A DNA stretch of 64,000 nucleotides from Massilia sp. Root133 (GCF_001426525.1 NZ_LMEW01000033.1:414925-478924); one strand, 5' to 3'. Counted from the first letter of the stretch, positions 18,927 through 28,101 are shown. The notes: generated by a model not told the origin, from the sequence alone. Made by a program: numbers and translations.

Positions 18927-19370
18927 TTATTCATAGTGCTTATAGATCGCCGTGCTCCCGTCGTTTCGGACCAGTAGCACGTCATACGGCATGCGCGTCG
19001 GCCCCTCCATTCCCGGAGAGCCAGGCGGCATCGCCGGCACGGCCAGGCCCTTCGCTTTCGGCTTCGCAGCGAGCAGCCGCTTGATCTCGGCGGCTGGCAC
19101 ATGCCCTTCGATCGCATACCCGCCGACGACTGCGGTGTGGCATGACCCGAGCCGATCGGGAATGCTCATTTTCTCGCGGATGGCGGACGGATTGGCGACA
19201 TCGTGCGCATTGACCTTGAATCCGTTGGCCCGCAGGTGCTTGACCCACGCTTCACAGCAGCCGCAGGTTGCGGTCTTGTAGACCTCGACGGCCTGGGTTG
19301 CGGCGGTGGCCAGCATCGGCAGCCCGATCAGGGCAGCGACCGCGAGATTCTTGAATTTTCCGATGAACAT
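18927..19370 (-). CDS. DUF411 periplasmic metal-binding protein
   Basis: This 147-residue protein has a signal peptide and the DUF411 motif CGCCEAWVKHL (about residues 35-46), with further conserved segments such as SCHTAVV and YAIEGHVP. DUF411 proteins are found in copper and other metal resistance clusters and are thought to bind metal in the periplasm. The start at 19370 follows GGAGAAGC. It lies downstream of copD, separated by a strong hairpin. Confidence 0.85.
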   Translation of the reverse strand: MFIGKFKNLAVAALIGLPMLATAATQAVEVYKTATCGCCEAWVKHLRANGFKVNAHDVANPSAIREKMSIPDRLGSCHTAVVGGYAIEGHVPAAEIKRLLAAKPKAKGLAVPAMPPGSPGMEGPTRMPYDVLLVRNDGSTAIYKHYE

Positions 19371-19385
19371 AAGCTTCTCCAGGGT

Positions 19386-19418
19386 GCCGGCAGCCGACGG
19401 ATGCGGTCGGCTGCCGGC
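19386..19418 (-). terminator. Perfect 13-bp hairpin between copD and the DUF411 gene
   Basis: GCCGGCAGCCGAC and GTCGGCTGCCGGC pair perfectly around a 7-base loop. It lies in the 79-base gap after the copD stop. There is no U-run, so it may stabilise the copCD message or partly stop reading into the DUF411 gene. Confidence 0.55.
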
Positions 19419-19449
19419 GTGAAAACAACTACCAGTCAGCTGGAACGTC

Positions 19450-20388
19450 CTACATCTGTTCGCCCGGGGGCGATGTCGATGCAAGCCAGGCCGCCAGAAC
19501 GACGACCGCAAGCAATACAAGCGCTTCGATCCAAAGTATGCGCTTGAACCGCATCGGTAAAAGCTCGGGGGCGGCATTTCCTGCGGACTCGCGCGCGAGC
19601 CACGGCGGCATCACGACAAAGCGATTGATCCCACCTAGCATCGCCGCAACGCCTACGAGCAGCAGCTTCGCAACAAGCGTGTTGCCATACGGGTTGCCGA
19701 CCAGGTTTTCGAATCCGCCCAGGTTGCGCCAGCTTGCATACAGGCCCGTGGCCAAGATGCCTGTAAGCGCGAACGTCGCCGAGCTGGATAGGGACGCTAC
19801 ATAAGCCGCCCGCGCGCGTCTGTCGGCCGTGGCCATGTTTTCGGTTGCCCTCAACATGACCCCGCCAGCAAGGAACACTTCACCGACCCATAGGCTGATC
19901 AGGCCGAGGTGGATCCAGTCCGCCAGCAAGGGCAGGCTGAAGTCGCCTTCGCTGGCGGCGTGGCTGACCATGCCGCGCGTGTACCAGAATACGGCAAGCG
20001 ACGCAAAAGTCAGCAGTGCAGGCACCTGGTTCCGATCGCCGCGCATGCAGGTTCCGACGGTAGCCATGGCCAGCCCGAACATCCCAATGGACCACGCGAG
20101 CCCAAGGTGTGTCGAGGTCAGCATCGACCAGGTGGCACCGGCCGCTTCAGTGACGGGGACCTCGGCCATGGCCGCCGATTCCAGCCACAACAGCACGGCG
20201 TTCGCGGCCAGAGCGACCACGACACCGGTCAAGGCAGTCTTGCGGACGGACTGGCGGCGCGCGTCGGCCCAGCTGGATGCGTCACGACTCATCCACAAGC
20301 GCGAAGCGCTCGCTCCCGTGACGAGGGCTACTGCGAGGTTCAGAAGGGCAGTGACGACGTGCTGGACAGCTTGCAGGTCCAGCCCCAT
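19450..20388 (-). CDS. copD: CopD copper membrane protein
   Basis: This 312-residue protein has about eight membrane helices and the CopD/PcoD pattern, with His residues in membrane segments (for example VSHAASEG and DWIHLGL). CopD works with periplasmic CopC in copper uptake or transfer across the inner membrane. The start at 20388 overlaps the copC stop (TGATG), showing tight coupling. Confidence 0.9.
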   Translation of the reverse strand: MGLDLQAVQHVVTALLNLAVALVTGASASRLWMSRDASSWADARRQSVRKTALTGVVVALAANAVLLWLESAAMAEVPVTEAAGATWSMLTSTHLGLAWSIGMFGLAMATVGTCMRGDRNQVPALLTFASLAVFWYTRGMVSHAASEGDFSLPLLADWIHLGLISLWVGEVFLAGGVMLRATENMATADRRARAAYVASLSSSATFALTGILATGLYASWRNLGGFENLVGNPYGNTLVAKLLLVGVAAMLGGINRFVVMPPWLARESAGNAAPELLPMRFKRILWIEALVLLAVVVLAAWLASTSPPGEQM

Positions 20389-20753
20389 CACTTGACCTTG
20401 AACGTGACTTCGCCCTTTGCCTTGTGACCGTCGTGGGTCATCGTCGACCACTGGATGTGATACTCGCCCGAGGACAGCGGCGGGAGCGGCGCCGTCATGA
20501 CGGTGGGATCCGCCTTGTCGACGGTGGTCGCGGCGACCGGGATCTCGTTATTTTGGGCGCCCGTCACCTTGATCTTGCTGAACGCCGGCTCGAGCGCTTC
20601 GTTGAACTTGAGGCGCACCTGCTTCGGCGCATCTCCGAGCGTGCTGCCGGCCTGGGGATCCGACGATTGCAGTTTGGCGTGCGCGAAAGCGGACGACGTT
20701 ACGGTACTTGCGAGAGCGAAGGTGGCCAGGGCCAAAATGCGTTTGATGGGCAT
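20388..20753 (-). CDS. copC: CopC periplasmic copper-binding protein
   Basis: This 121-residue protein has a signal peptide ending at AFA-HAKL, and the exposed N-terminal His of the mature protein is the known Cu(II) ligand. The fold is the CopC beta-barrel, and DGHKAKG near residue 108 supplies another His. It lacks the Met-rich Cu(I) loop of Pseudomonas CopC, so it is likely a Cu(II)-only type. It is directly coupled to copD. Confidence 0.92.
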   Translation of the reverse strand: MPIKRILALATFALASTVTSSAFAHAKLQSSDPQAGSTLGDAPKQVRLKFNEALEPAFSKIKVTGAQNNEIPVAATTVDKADPTVMTAPLPPLSSGEYHIQWSTMTHDGHKAKGEVTFKVK

Positions 20754-20839
20754 GTTTTTATTCCTGATTCTTTGGTTGGGTCGAGGTATGGTTGTGGAGC
20801 GTTCTGACTGCCGGTAGCGACAGCAGAACGCCTGCAGCT

Positions 20840-21205
20840 TTAGTTGGCAGCTTCCAGTTTGGTCACCGTGAAGGCGCCGTTGATGCGCTCGACGCGCAGC
20901 CGGATCTTGTCGCCAGTTTTCACTTGGTCGAGCATTGCCGGATCCTGCACCTTGAAGGACATGGTCATACCAGGCATGTTGAGATTGGTCAGCGCGCCAT
21001 GTTGTACCGTCAGCTTGCCGGTGTCCTTGTCGACTTTCTTGACCTCGCCGTCGGTCAGCGCATTCGCATCATCCTGCAAAGCGGCAGGCGCGGCGTGGTG
21101 CTGGCTGTGGTCCTGCATCTGCATCTGTGCCGATGCATTGGCCGCTGCCAGCGCAAGGCCGGCGGAAACGAGGAGGGTGCTGAACAGGGAAGAAAAACGA
21201 GTCAT
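20840..21205 (-). CDS. cusF: CusF-type periplasmic copper chaperone
   Basis: This 121-residue protein has a signal peptide (first about 30 residues), a short Met/His segment (MQMQDHSQHH) and a CusF domain with the site NMPGMTM. The canonical Trp next to the metal site is replaced (NMPGMTM instead of WPxMTM), which is known in some homologues and may change Cu(I) protection. The start at 21205 follows GGAG by 7 bases. It precedes copCD on the same strand. Confidence 0.87.
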   Translation of the reverse strand: MTRFSSLFSTLLVSAGLALAAANASAQMQMQDHSQHHAAPAALQDDANALTDGEVKKVDKDTGKLTVQHGALTNLNMPGMTMSFKVQDPAMLDQVKTGDKIRLRVERINGAFTVTKLEAAN

Positions 21206-21387
21206 TTGAAGCTCCAAAAACAGTCAAAATTCAATTGCAGTGGACGCGCGACGGCGCTTGCCGGCCTGACGCGGTCCGTTTTAGTTACAGATAAAGAAGG
21301 GCTGTGCACGCTGAGGTGCCGGCGACGAAGGCGTAGCCAGGCATGTCCGTGCCTTGGCAGGAACGAAACGTTCAGCAGTGTGAAAGG

Positions 21388-21783
21388 TCAGACGCGTGGA
21401 GGTCGCTCTAGAAGCGCAAGGTAGACCGATGGCAAGAGATGCCGGTCAAAGGGAATGGTTGTTGACGAAGAAGCAGTTGCCGGTAGCACGGCAACGAACG
21501 ACGGTGCCATCGACAAACAGGCGCTGCATGTCGCACAGGTGGCACATTTGCCGGCCTGATGATGAGACGCGGGATGATGGTCGGCCTGCATGCCCGGACC
21601 CGCGTGCTCGTCATGGGCGTGAGCACCGGACATGTCGAAGTCGTCGGCCATCGATTCGTGGTCGTGACTGTCCTGTCCCGCCACTGGCGGCACACAGAAG
21701 GACATCGTCGCGGAAGCGAAGCCTTGGAGCGGCACCGCCAGCAACGTCATCCAGACGATCAAGACTTTCAGGATGGCTTTCAC
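21388..21783 (-). CDS. Small secreted metal-binding protein of the LERPP family
   Basis: This 131-residue protein has a signal peptide (first about 25 residues), a His/Asp/Met-rich middle part and a Cys cluster CATCATCSAC. It ends with LLERPPRV. The same overall design (signal, His/Cys segment, final [L/I]ERP) appears in four proteins in this window. It probably binds copper in the periplasm; the function of the conserved tail is unknown. It is divergent from the next family member. Confidence 0.72.
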   Translation of the reverse strand: MKAILKVLIVWMTLLAVPLQGFASATMSFCVPPVAGQDSHDHESMADDFDMSGAHAHDEHAGPGMQADHHPASHHQAGKCATCATCSACLSMAPSFVAVLPATASSSTTIPFDRHLLPSVYLALLERPPRV

Positions 21784-21898
21784 ACGTCGATTCTAGCATA
21801 TGCGAAAGTATCGGCAATCCCATCGGCAGGGAAGCTTCGAACGTTGCGGTGCCGTATCGTGCGGACATGTCATTTTTGCATGTGCTAGATTGATTTAC

Positions 21899-22321
21899 AT
21901 GCGCCCATTCGTTCGAGTCCTCATGCTATGGATACTGATCGTGTCGCTGCCCATGCAGGGCATCGCCGCCACGATCACATCGCCATGCAGAATGGCGCAT
22001 ACCACGTCGGCAAGCCCGGAAGCTGCGGTCAAGGATGACTGCGACGAGCATGAGATGGCGATGTCGATGTCGATGACCCAGTCGACCGCACAAGCGCACG
22101 CCAGCGTCGCCGCAGATCATGACATGCCCTGCGATAGTGGCGCCCACCAAAAGCATTCTTCCTGCCGGGCGTGCAGTGCCGGCTATATCGGCGCCTCGGC
22201 GCCCCCGCCTTTCGCGGTTGCTGGGTTTCCTGCAGAGCAGTTTGCAACGGACTCCGTTTCCCCAATCTCCTCCTTCACGGGCTGGATCCCATCCCGCATA
22301 GAGCGACCGCCACGCGGTTGA
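21899..22321 (+). CDS. Small secreted metal-binding protein of the LERPP family
   Basis: This 140-residue protein starts at 21899 with a clear signal peptide (MLWILIVSLPMQG ... AA). The mature part is rich in Met, His and Cys (MAMSMSM, SSCRACSAG) and it ends in RIERPPRG. It is the plus-strand sister of the gene at 21388-21783, only 115 bases away and divergently oriented. It precedes the copAB operon by 277 bases. A longer in-frame start at 21800 would add a segment that is not signal-like. Confidence 0.7.
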   Translation: MRPFVRVLMLWILIVSLPMQGIAATITSPCRMAHTTSASPEAAVKDDCDEHEMAMSMSMTQSTAQAHASVAADHDMPCDSGAHQKHSSCRACSAGYIGASAPPPFAVAGFPAEQFATDSVSPISSFTGWIPSRIERPPRG

Positions 22322-22598
22322 CTTCCCAAGTGGGCTGAACGCTCTCCCGGCATCCTTCGGAGACGTCGCGCATGCGGGATGCACGCGACATGCCATCGAC
22401 CGATGCCGGCCAGCCATTCATCTTCATTCGAATTTCGATATCGACGAAACACGCGCGGAGGCCGCACGCTTTGGGAGTGCGCGCAGGCCGCGTCCGCCAC
22501 GTAGCTGCGCAGCGAGGTTTGCTGCGAGTGCGCCTGCGTGCGCGACGCGGGCCCGTACTGCGGCAATTGTTTCATCACTTCATCTAGGGGAATACTTC

Positions 22599-24488
22599 AT
22601 GCAGCAACGTGTTTTTGAGGAGAGCGCCGTGAACCGGTGGCGACGACGGCTCCTGCAGGGCGCAGGGGCCGCCGCCCTCGCCGGGCTGGTCCCAGCCAGA
22701 CTGCTGGCAGCCGGTCAGGCCGCGCAGCCGATCTTGCGCGGCACCGAATTCGACCTCGAGATCGTGCCATCGCCGGTCAACTTCACTGGCGCACCGCAGG
22801 TCGCCACCGCGGTCAACGGCCAGGTTCCTGGGCCGGTCCTGTACTGGCGCGAGGGCGACACCGTGACGCTGCGCGTGACCAACCGGCTGCCGGTCACGAG
22901 TTCCATTCACTGGCACGGTATCCTGGTGCCGGCGGAGATGGACGGCGTGCCCGGCATCAGTTTCACCGGGATTCCTCCGGGCCAGACCTTCACCTATCGC
23001 TTCCAGGTCAAGCAGAGCGGAACCTACTGGTACCACAGCCATTCCGAATTCCAGGAGCAGAGCGGCTTGGCCGGTTCGATCGTGATCGAGCCGAAGAACG
23101 GCGAACGGGTGAAGGCGGACCGTGACTACGTCGTCATGCTGTCGGACTGGGTCGATGGCGATCCTGCCAAGGTCTTTGCCAAGCTCAAGAAAATGAGCGA
23201 CTTCTTCAACACCAACCAGCCGACCGTCGGCCAGTTCCTGGACGACCTACGGAAGAACGGCCTCGGGGCCGCGCTCGACAAGCGCAAGATGTGGAACCAG
23301 ATGCGCATGTTGCCGACCGACTTCAGCGACGTGACTGCCAGTCGCAACCTGGGCGTGAGGATGGCCTACCTGATCAATGGTACGCCTACTGACAGGAACT
23401 GGACCGGCTTGTTCCGTCCGGGTGAGAATGTCAGGCTGCGCTTCATCAACGGCTCGGCGACGACGATCTTCGACGTTCGCATTCCGGGCCTCAAGATGAC
23501 GGTGATCGCCGCGGACGGACAGGACGTCGAGCCCGTGCCGGTCGACGAATTCCGGATTTCCGTTGCCGAAACCTATGACGTGCTGGTCGAGCCAACCGGC
23601 GACCAAGCCTACACCATCTTCGCGCAGTCGATCGGGCGTTCCGGCTTCGTGCGCGCGACGCTGGCGCCGCGCAACGGCATGTCTGCCCCGGTGCCCGATA
23701 TGGATCCGCCCCAGTGGCTGGCCATGCAGGACATGATGGGCGCGATGGCAATGGGGAGCATGGGCGGCATGTCGGACATGCACCAGGCGTCCGGCAAGGA
23801 AGGGAAGGCGCCGCACGACATGCACTCGATGGAGGGCATGCATGACATGCCGGGCATGTCCCACGGCGGGATGAGCGAGGGCCACGGGCAGATGCAGATG
23901 CCGATGCCGATGCAACACGCCGGCCATGGCGGCGGCCACACGATGCCAATGGCCCAGGGCAGACCTCCGAAAGTCACCCACGCCCGCACCGAGTATGGCC
24001 CGGGTGTCGACATGCACGTCGACATGCCTCGCACCAATCTCGACGACCCCGGTGTCAATCTGCGCAACAACGGGAGGCGCGTGTTGACCTATGCCGACCT
24101 CCACACAATCGGCGGACCGGTAGACGACCGTGAGCCGACCCGCGAGATCGAATTGCACCTCACCGGCAACATGGAGCGCTTCATGTGGTCTTTCGACGGC
24201 CAGAAGTTCTCGGAGTCCAAGCCCGTCCATTTCAGGCACGGCGAGCGGCTGCGCATCGTGCTGGTGAACGACACCATGATGAACCACCCGATCCACCTGC
24301 ATGGCATGTGGAGCGAGCTCGAGTCGCCGAGCGGGGAGTTCCTGGTCCGCAAGCACACGATCAACGTGCAGCCGGCCCAGCGCGTCACTTACCGGGTGAC
24401 GGCCGACGCCCCAGGCCATTGGGCGTACCACTGCCATCTGCTTTATCACATGGAAGCAGGCATGTTCAGGGAGGTGGTCGTCTCATGA
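22599..24488 (+). CDS. copA: CopA/PcoA multicopper oxidase
   Basis: This 629-residue protein is a Tat-exported multicopper oxidase of the copper resistance type; the twin-arginine region is RRRLLQG near residues 16-22. Copper sites are visible as HWHG, WYHSHS, HPIHLHGMW and HCHLLYHMEAGM. A Met/His-rich insert (about residues 375-450) is typical of CopA/PcoA and binds extra copper. It oxidises or sequesters Cu(I) in the periplasm. The name is shared with the P-type ATPase, but this is a different protein. Its stop overlaps the copB start (ATGA). Confidence 0.95.
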   Translation: MQQRVFEESAVNRWRRRLLQGAGAAALAGLVPARLLAAGQAAQPILRGTEFDLEIVPSPVNFTGAPQVATAVNGQVPGPVLYWREGDTVTLRVTNRLPVTSSIHWHGILVPAEMDGVPGISFTGIPPGQTFTYRFQVKQSGTYWYHSHSEFQEQSGLAGSIVIEPKNGERVKADRDYVVMLSDWVDGDPAKVFAKLKKMSDFFNTNQPTVGQFLDDLRKNGLGAALDKRKMWNQMRMLPTDFSDVTASRNLGVRMAYLINGTPTDRNWTGLFRPGENVRLRFINGSATTIFDVRIPGLKMTVIAADGQDVEPVPVDEFRISVAETYDVLVEPTGDQAYTIFAQSIGRSGFVRATLAPRNGMSAPVPDMDPPQWLAMQDMMGAMAMGSMGGMSDMHQASGKEGKAPHDMHSMEGMHDMPGMSHGGMSEGHGQMQMPMPMQHAGHGGGHTMPMAQGRPPKVTHARTEYGPGVDMHVDMPRTNLDDPGVNLRNNGRRVLTYADLHTIGGPVDDREPTREIELHLTGNMERFMWSFDGQKFSESKPVHFRHGERLRIVLVNDTMMNHPIHLHGMWSELESPSGEFLVRKHTINVQPAQRVTYRVTADAPGHWAYHCHLLYHMEAGMFREVVVS

Positions 24489-25597
24489 AAACCGCAACGA
24501 CGAAAACCGGTGCAGCGGTCGCGCTGCTGATCTTTGGCCTCGTGGCTGCGGGCGCGGCATCGGCTCAGACGACCGAGCCGCCGAAGGAGGGCGGCACCGG
24601 CCAGGCATCCGGCATGGGACAGTCCAAAACGATGGAAGGAATGGACCACTCCCAGATGGATCATTCTCAGATGGACCATACCCAAATGGAAAAATCGCAG
24701 ATGGACCAGTCCGGGATGGATCATTCGCAGATGAATCATGCGGGTGACGACCAAGTGCAGGGCGCCAAGCCTGCGCCGCAGCAGGGCAAACCAAGCATGG
24801 ACCATAGCATGGGACAAGCGATGGGCGGCATGGACGCCATGCGCGGAATGGACCACGACATGAAGATGGGCCCGATGCAGGGCGGCAGTCCACCGCCCGA
24901 CGCACGCGACCCGGACGCTTATGCCGAAGGCACGAGCTTCGCGCACCTGCCTGGCAACGAGATGAACGACGAGATGCGCTTCGGCCGGATCCTGCTCGAC
25001 AAGTTCGAATACGCGAAGGGTGACGGCGAACACGGCCAGAACCTCGACGCCGACGCATGGTACGGGAACGACTACAACAAGGCCTGGTTCACGGCCGAGG
25101 GTGAGCGGCGCGGAGGGCACTTGCAGTCCCTGCGCACGGAAGCCTTATGGGACCGCACCTTCGCGACCTTCTGGAGCACCCAGCTCGGCGTACGTCACGA
25201 CAGCGGCGGCGGCGATTCGCGCAATTGGCTAGCCTTCGGCGTGCGCGGCCTGGCGCCGTACTGGTTCGATACGGAAGCGACCGCCTACTGGTCCGGTGGA
25301 AGGCTTGCCGCGCGTTTCAACGTGCGTTACGAACTGCTGTTCACGCAGCAGCTGATCCTCGAACCCGAAGTCGAGGCCAACCTGTACAGCCGCGCCGATC
25401 CGGCCAGGGGCGTGGGCAGCGGGCTGTCCGATCTCGAACTTGGCCTGCGCCTGCGCTACGAGATCCGGCGCCAGTTCGCCCCGTATGTCGGCGTGACCTG
25501 GGCGCGCAACTTCGGCGACACCGCCGACTATGCGCGGGCGAGGGGAGAACGAAACCGGAGTACGCAGATCGTTGCAGGCGTGCGTATCTGGTTCTGA
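24485..25597 (+). CDS. copB: CopB/PcoB outer membrane copper protein with MDHSQ repeats
   Basis: This 370-residue protein has a signal peptide, a low-complexity Met/His region and a C-terminal CopB beta-barrel (about residues 150-370, ending in aromatic Phe). The low-complexity region holds tandem pentapeptides of the MDHSQ type (about residues 53-85). CopB binds or exports copper at the outer membrane and works with CopA. The start at 24485 gives a 4-base overlap with copA. Confidence 0.93.
   Translation: MKTATTKTGAAVALLIFGLVAAGAASAQTTEPPKEGGTGQASGMGQSKTMEGMDHSQMDHSQMDHTQMEKSQMDQSGMDHSQMNHAGDDQVQGAKPAPQQGKPSMDHSMGQAMGGMDAMRGMDHDMKMGPMQGGSPPPDARDPDAYAEGTSFAHLPGNEMNDEMRFGRILLDKFEYAKGDGEHGQNLDADAWYGNDYNKAWFTAEGERRGGHLQSLRTEALWDRTFATFWSTQLGVRHDSGGGDSRNWLAFGVRGLAPYWFDTEATAYWSGGRLAARFNVRYELLFTQQLILEPEVEANLYSRADPARGVGSGLSDLELGLRLRYEIRRQFAPYVGVTWARNFGDTADYARARGERNRSTQIVAGVRIWF
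24649..24742 (+). repeat. Tandem 15-bp coding repeat (MDHSQ units)
   Basis: About six degenerate 15-base units encode MDHSQ or close variants (MEKSQ, MDQSG) within copB. Such repeats can expand or shrink by slippage and change the number of metal-binding Met/His pairs. Confidence 0.75.
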
Positions 25598-25682
25598 TCA
25601 CTAAGCGGGGTGGCCATGACCATCCCGCACTATCCATAGGGACGTCTTGAAAGGGTATTTTCAACCATTCAAGGAGAACGTC

Positions 25683-26021
25683 ATGCAACAACAGTATCAA
25701 TCATGTATCGATGCCTGCAACGCCTGCGCCGACGCCTGCGACATGTGTTCGACGGCCTGCCTGCAGGAGGACGACGTCAAGATGATGGCGCGCTGCATTG
25801 CACTCGATATGGACTGCGCACAGATCTGCAGGCTGGCTGCCGCCTTCATGGCCCGTAGCAGCGAATTCGCCGGCGCGCTCTGCCAGCTTTGCGCCCAGGT
25901 CTGCCAGGCCTGCGGTGACGAGTGCGCCAAGCATCAGATGCAGCATTGCCAGGATTGCGCGGCCGCTTGCCGGCGCTGCGCCGAGGAGTGCCGCCGGATG
26001 GGATCGGCCGCGGCGGCTTGA
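25683..26021 (+). CDS. Csp-like four-helix copper-binding protein
   Basis: This 112-residue protein contains about 20 Cys residues spaced on amphipathic helices (CIDACNACADACDMC and similar runs). This is the pattern of the four-helix bundle copper storage proteins (Csp, DUF326) that bind many Cu(I) ions inside the bundle. No signal peptide is visible, so it is probably cytosolic (Csp3-like). The start at 25683 follows AAGGAGAACG. A longer in-frame start at 25647 lacks a ribosome binding site. Confidence 0.9.
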   Translation: MQQQYQSCIDACNACADACDMCSTACLQEDDVKMMARCIALDMDCAQICRLAAAFMARSSEFAGALCQLCAQVCQACGDECAKHQMQHCQDCAAACRRCAEECRRMGSAAAA

Positions 26022-26044
26022 GGATTTGCGTTCGCGATAACAAT

Positions 26045-26071
26045 GCCTTTCCCGCAGGACGCGGGAAAGGC
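26045..26071 (+). terminator. Terminator-like hairpin after the Csp gene
   Basis: GCCTTTCCCGC and GCGGGAAAGGC form a perfect 11-bp stem with a 5-base loop, 23 bases after the Csp-like stop. No T-run follows. It separates the copper storage gene from the PEP-CTERM gene. Confidence 0.55.
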
Positions 26072-26092
26072 GCATACGAAAGGAACTGCAAG

Positions 26093-26764
26093 ATGAACTC
26101 CAGTCTGTCCCTCACACGGAAGCTGCTTGCCGCATGCGCCGTGACGATGGTGGCTTCCGCCGCACATGCAGACATCACGGTCTTCACCGACCGCGCTGCC
26201 TTTCTCAATGGGGTGTCTGGCTCGGCCACCGACACCTTCGACGATCTGACCATGACGGAAACCGGCAGCCCCCTGAGTCGCCTGGCCGGCGCCTACACCT
26301 ATCAGGTAAGTGCAGGACCTGGCGACGGCGGCTTTTACCCGTCTGGAAGCGGCAGCGATATCTGGCTGAGCGGAACGATGTCCAGCGACGTCATCACCTT
26401 CAGCGCGTTCTTTTCCGGGGTCTTCGGCTTCGGTGGAGACTTTTTCGGAACCGATTCATTCGGCGCCTTCATGCCGGACCGCACCATCGTGCTGAGCGCG
26501 GTGTCCGGTGCGGACAGCGAGACATTCACGCTGTCGAATGCTTCACAGGACTCGTTCGTCGCCTTCCTGTCGGATCGTCCGCTCACCTCGGTGTCCTTCC
26601 AGAACATGGAGGACGACGGCACCGTGTACTGGGCAGCGGCCAACAATGTCGTTCTAGCGGTGCCCGAGCCGGCGACGTGGTCGATGCTGTTGGGCGGACT
26701 GGGCGTTGCTGCTTTGGCTCGCCGGCGCAGCCTCACATTGAAGCAGGCAAAGACAGTGGCTTGA
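26093..26764 (+). CDS. PEP-CTERM sorted extracellular protein
   Basis: This 223-residue protein has a signal peptide (first about 26 residues), a beta-rich Gly/Ser/Phe body and a C-terminal PEP-CTERM sorting signal: VPEPATW, a hydrophobic segment, then ARRRS. Such proteins are processed by exosortase and end up on the cell surface or in extracellular polymer. The start at 26093 follows AAGGAACTGC. It is an unusual member of a copper cluster; the exosortase must be encoded elsewhere. Confidence 0.88.
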   Translation: MNSSLSLTRKLLAACAVTMVASAAHADITVFTDRAAFLNGVSGSATDTFDDLTMTETGSPLSRLAGAYTYQVSAGPGDGGFYPSGSGSDIWLSGTMSSDVITFSAFFSGVFGFGGDFFGTDSFGAFMPDRTIVLSAVSGADSETFTLSNASQDSFVAFLSDRPLTSVSFQNMEDDGTVYWAAANNVVLAVPEPATWSMLLGGLGVAALARRRSLTLKQAKTVA

Positions 26765-26795
26765 ACCGCGCATCACAACCATACAGGAGAGAAAG

Positions 26796-27518
26796 ATGAA
26801 ACGCACTAATCTGTATTTCACGCACCCTGCAATGCCAGTATCGCGTTGCCGCACCCTGGCCACGCGTGCACTCGCGGGTTTGGCGCTCGTGGCGATCACC
26901 GGCACGGCGTTTGCGGACGGCCCGGGCCGCGGCTCGACTGCGACGTTCGAGAAGAACTATCTCGTCTTTATCATCGACCACCATTATTCGGCATTGCGGA
27001 TGACCGAACTGGCGGCTGGCACGGATACGCAGCGCAATGCGCCTGTCAGCAATCCTGGCGAAGGGACGTCGCCGACACCTGGCTACGGCGCCACCGTGGC
27101 CAAGGCGAGCGATGATCAAATACGCTCAATGTCGCGCCAGGCCAACCGCACGCAGCGCGAAGAAATCATGAAGGCACAACGCTTTCTTCAGGATTGGTAC
27201 GGCATGCAGCACCAACCCCAGCTCACCGCGGATGGTCAAAAGATGATTGCCAATCTAGAAAGTACGCCGGCCGGCGCGCAGTTCAACCAGGTTTTCCTGC
27301 GCACCTTCAGCAATCATCACCTGAGCGCGTTGGCTCCAAGCTTGCACTGCCAGGTCAAGAGCGATATTGCGCATGCTCCCCTGCATCGTTACTGCGAGAA
27401 CATCGTGGTGGCCCAGAAGAATGGAATCAACGATATGAGGGAAATGCTCTGCAAAAAGTATGGCGATTGTGGTTTCGTGCCAGCTACCGGAGACAGGCGG
27501 AAGGATCAGGATTTTTGA
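26796..27518 (+). CDS. DUF305 secreted protein
   Basis: This 240-residue protein has a signal peptide ending near residue 41 (TAFAD) and a ferritin-like DUF305 body with His-containing helices (IDHHYSALRM near 55-64, SNHHLSALAP near 171-180). DUF305 proteins are common in copper and heavy-metal islands and may bind metal in the periplasm. A GGAGAG ribosome binding site precedes the ATG. A second DUF305 protein of a different, membrane-bound form follows. Confidence 0.85.
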   Translation: MKRTNLYFTHPAMPVSRCRTLATRALAGLALVAITGTAFADGPGRGSTATFEKNYLVFIIDHHYSALRMTELAAGTDTQRNAPVSNPGEGTSPTPGYGATVAKASDDQIRSMSRQANRTQREEIMKAQRFLQDWYGMQHQPQLTADGQKMIANLESTPAGAQFNQVFLRTFSNHHLSALAPSLHCQVKSDIAHAPLHRYCENIVVAQKNGINDMREMLCKKYGDCGFVPATGDRRKDQDF

Positions 27519-27549
27519 AGCACTCGTTTCTGGTCGGCGGCAGCATGCG

Positions 27550-27573
27550 GCGCCGGGCAATGCCTCCCGGCGC
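27550..27573 (+). terminator. Hairpin between the two DUF305 genes
   Basis: GCGCCGGG and CCCGGCGC form a perfect 8-bp stem with an 8-base loop in the 88-base gap. It lacks a T-run and may serve message processing rather than termination. Confidence 0.4.
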
Positions 27574-27606
27574 TGCTTACATCAATCAGTTCAAAAGGAG
27601 AAACCC

Positions 27607-28101
27607 ATGGATGAATCGCACCCACATCGACAAGATCATGCAATGGCAACAATGAAGTACACGACATTCGCCCAGATGATTGGGGCGGGAACGATCATCA
27701 TGTTCGGTCTGATGTATCTGAACACCTATTCGGCCGACCACATCTTCTTTAGTGAAACACGGGCATTCATGGCGCTCATCATGGGCGCCACGATGGCGAT
27801 CGTAATGCTCGCGTTTATGTGGAAGATGTATCCGAACAAAGGGTTCAATATAGGTATTCTTGTAGGAAGCCTCGTAGTATTCCTTGTGTCGCTATGGCTG
27901 GTGCGCAGCCAGGCGACGGTGGGCGACGTGGCCTATATGCGTGCCATGATCCCCCACCACTCCATTGCCATCCTGACCAGCGAGCGCGCGAACATCGCCG
28001 ACCCGAGGGTTCGCAAGCTGGCGGACGGCATCATCGCCGCACAAAAGAAGGAAATCGGTGAAATGAAGGAGTACATCCGGGATCTGGAAACAAAACACTG
28101 A
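27607..28101 (+). CDS. Membrane-anchored DUF305 protein
   Basis: This 164-residue protein has a short His-containing N-terminal tail, about three membrane helices (residues 22-42, 50-70, 78-98) and a C-terminal DUF305-type segment with MRAMIPHHSIAIL. The Met/His run at that site is a likely metal ligand. Function is unknown; the family is frequent in copper islands. The start at 27607 follows AAAGGAGAAACCC. Confidence 0.85.
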   Translation: MDESHPHRQDHAMATMKYTTFAQMIGAGTIIMFGLMYLNTYSADHIFFSETRAFMALIMGATMAIVMLAFMWKMYPNKGFNIGILVGSLVVFLVSLWLVRSQATVGDVAYMRAMIPHHSIAILTSERANIADPRVRKLADGIIAAQKKEIGEMKEYIRDLETKH

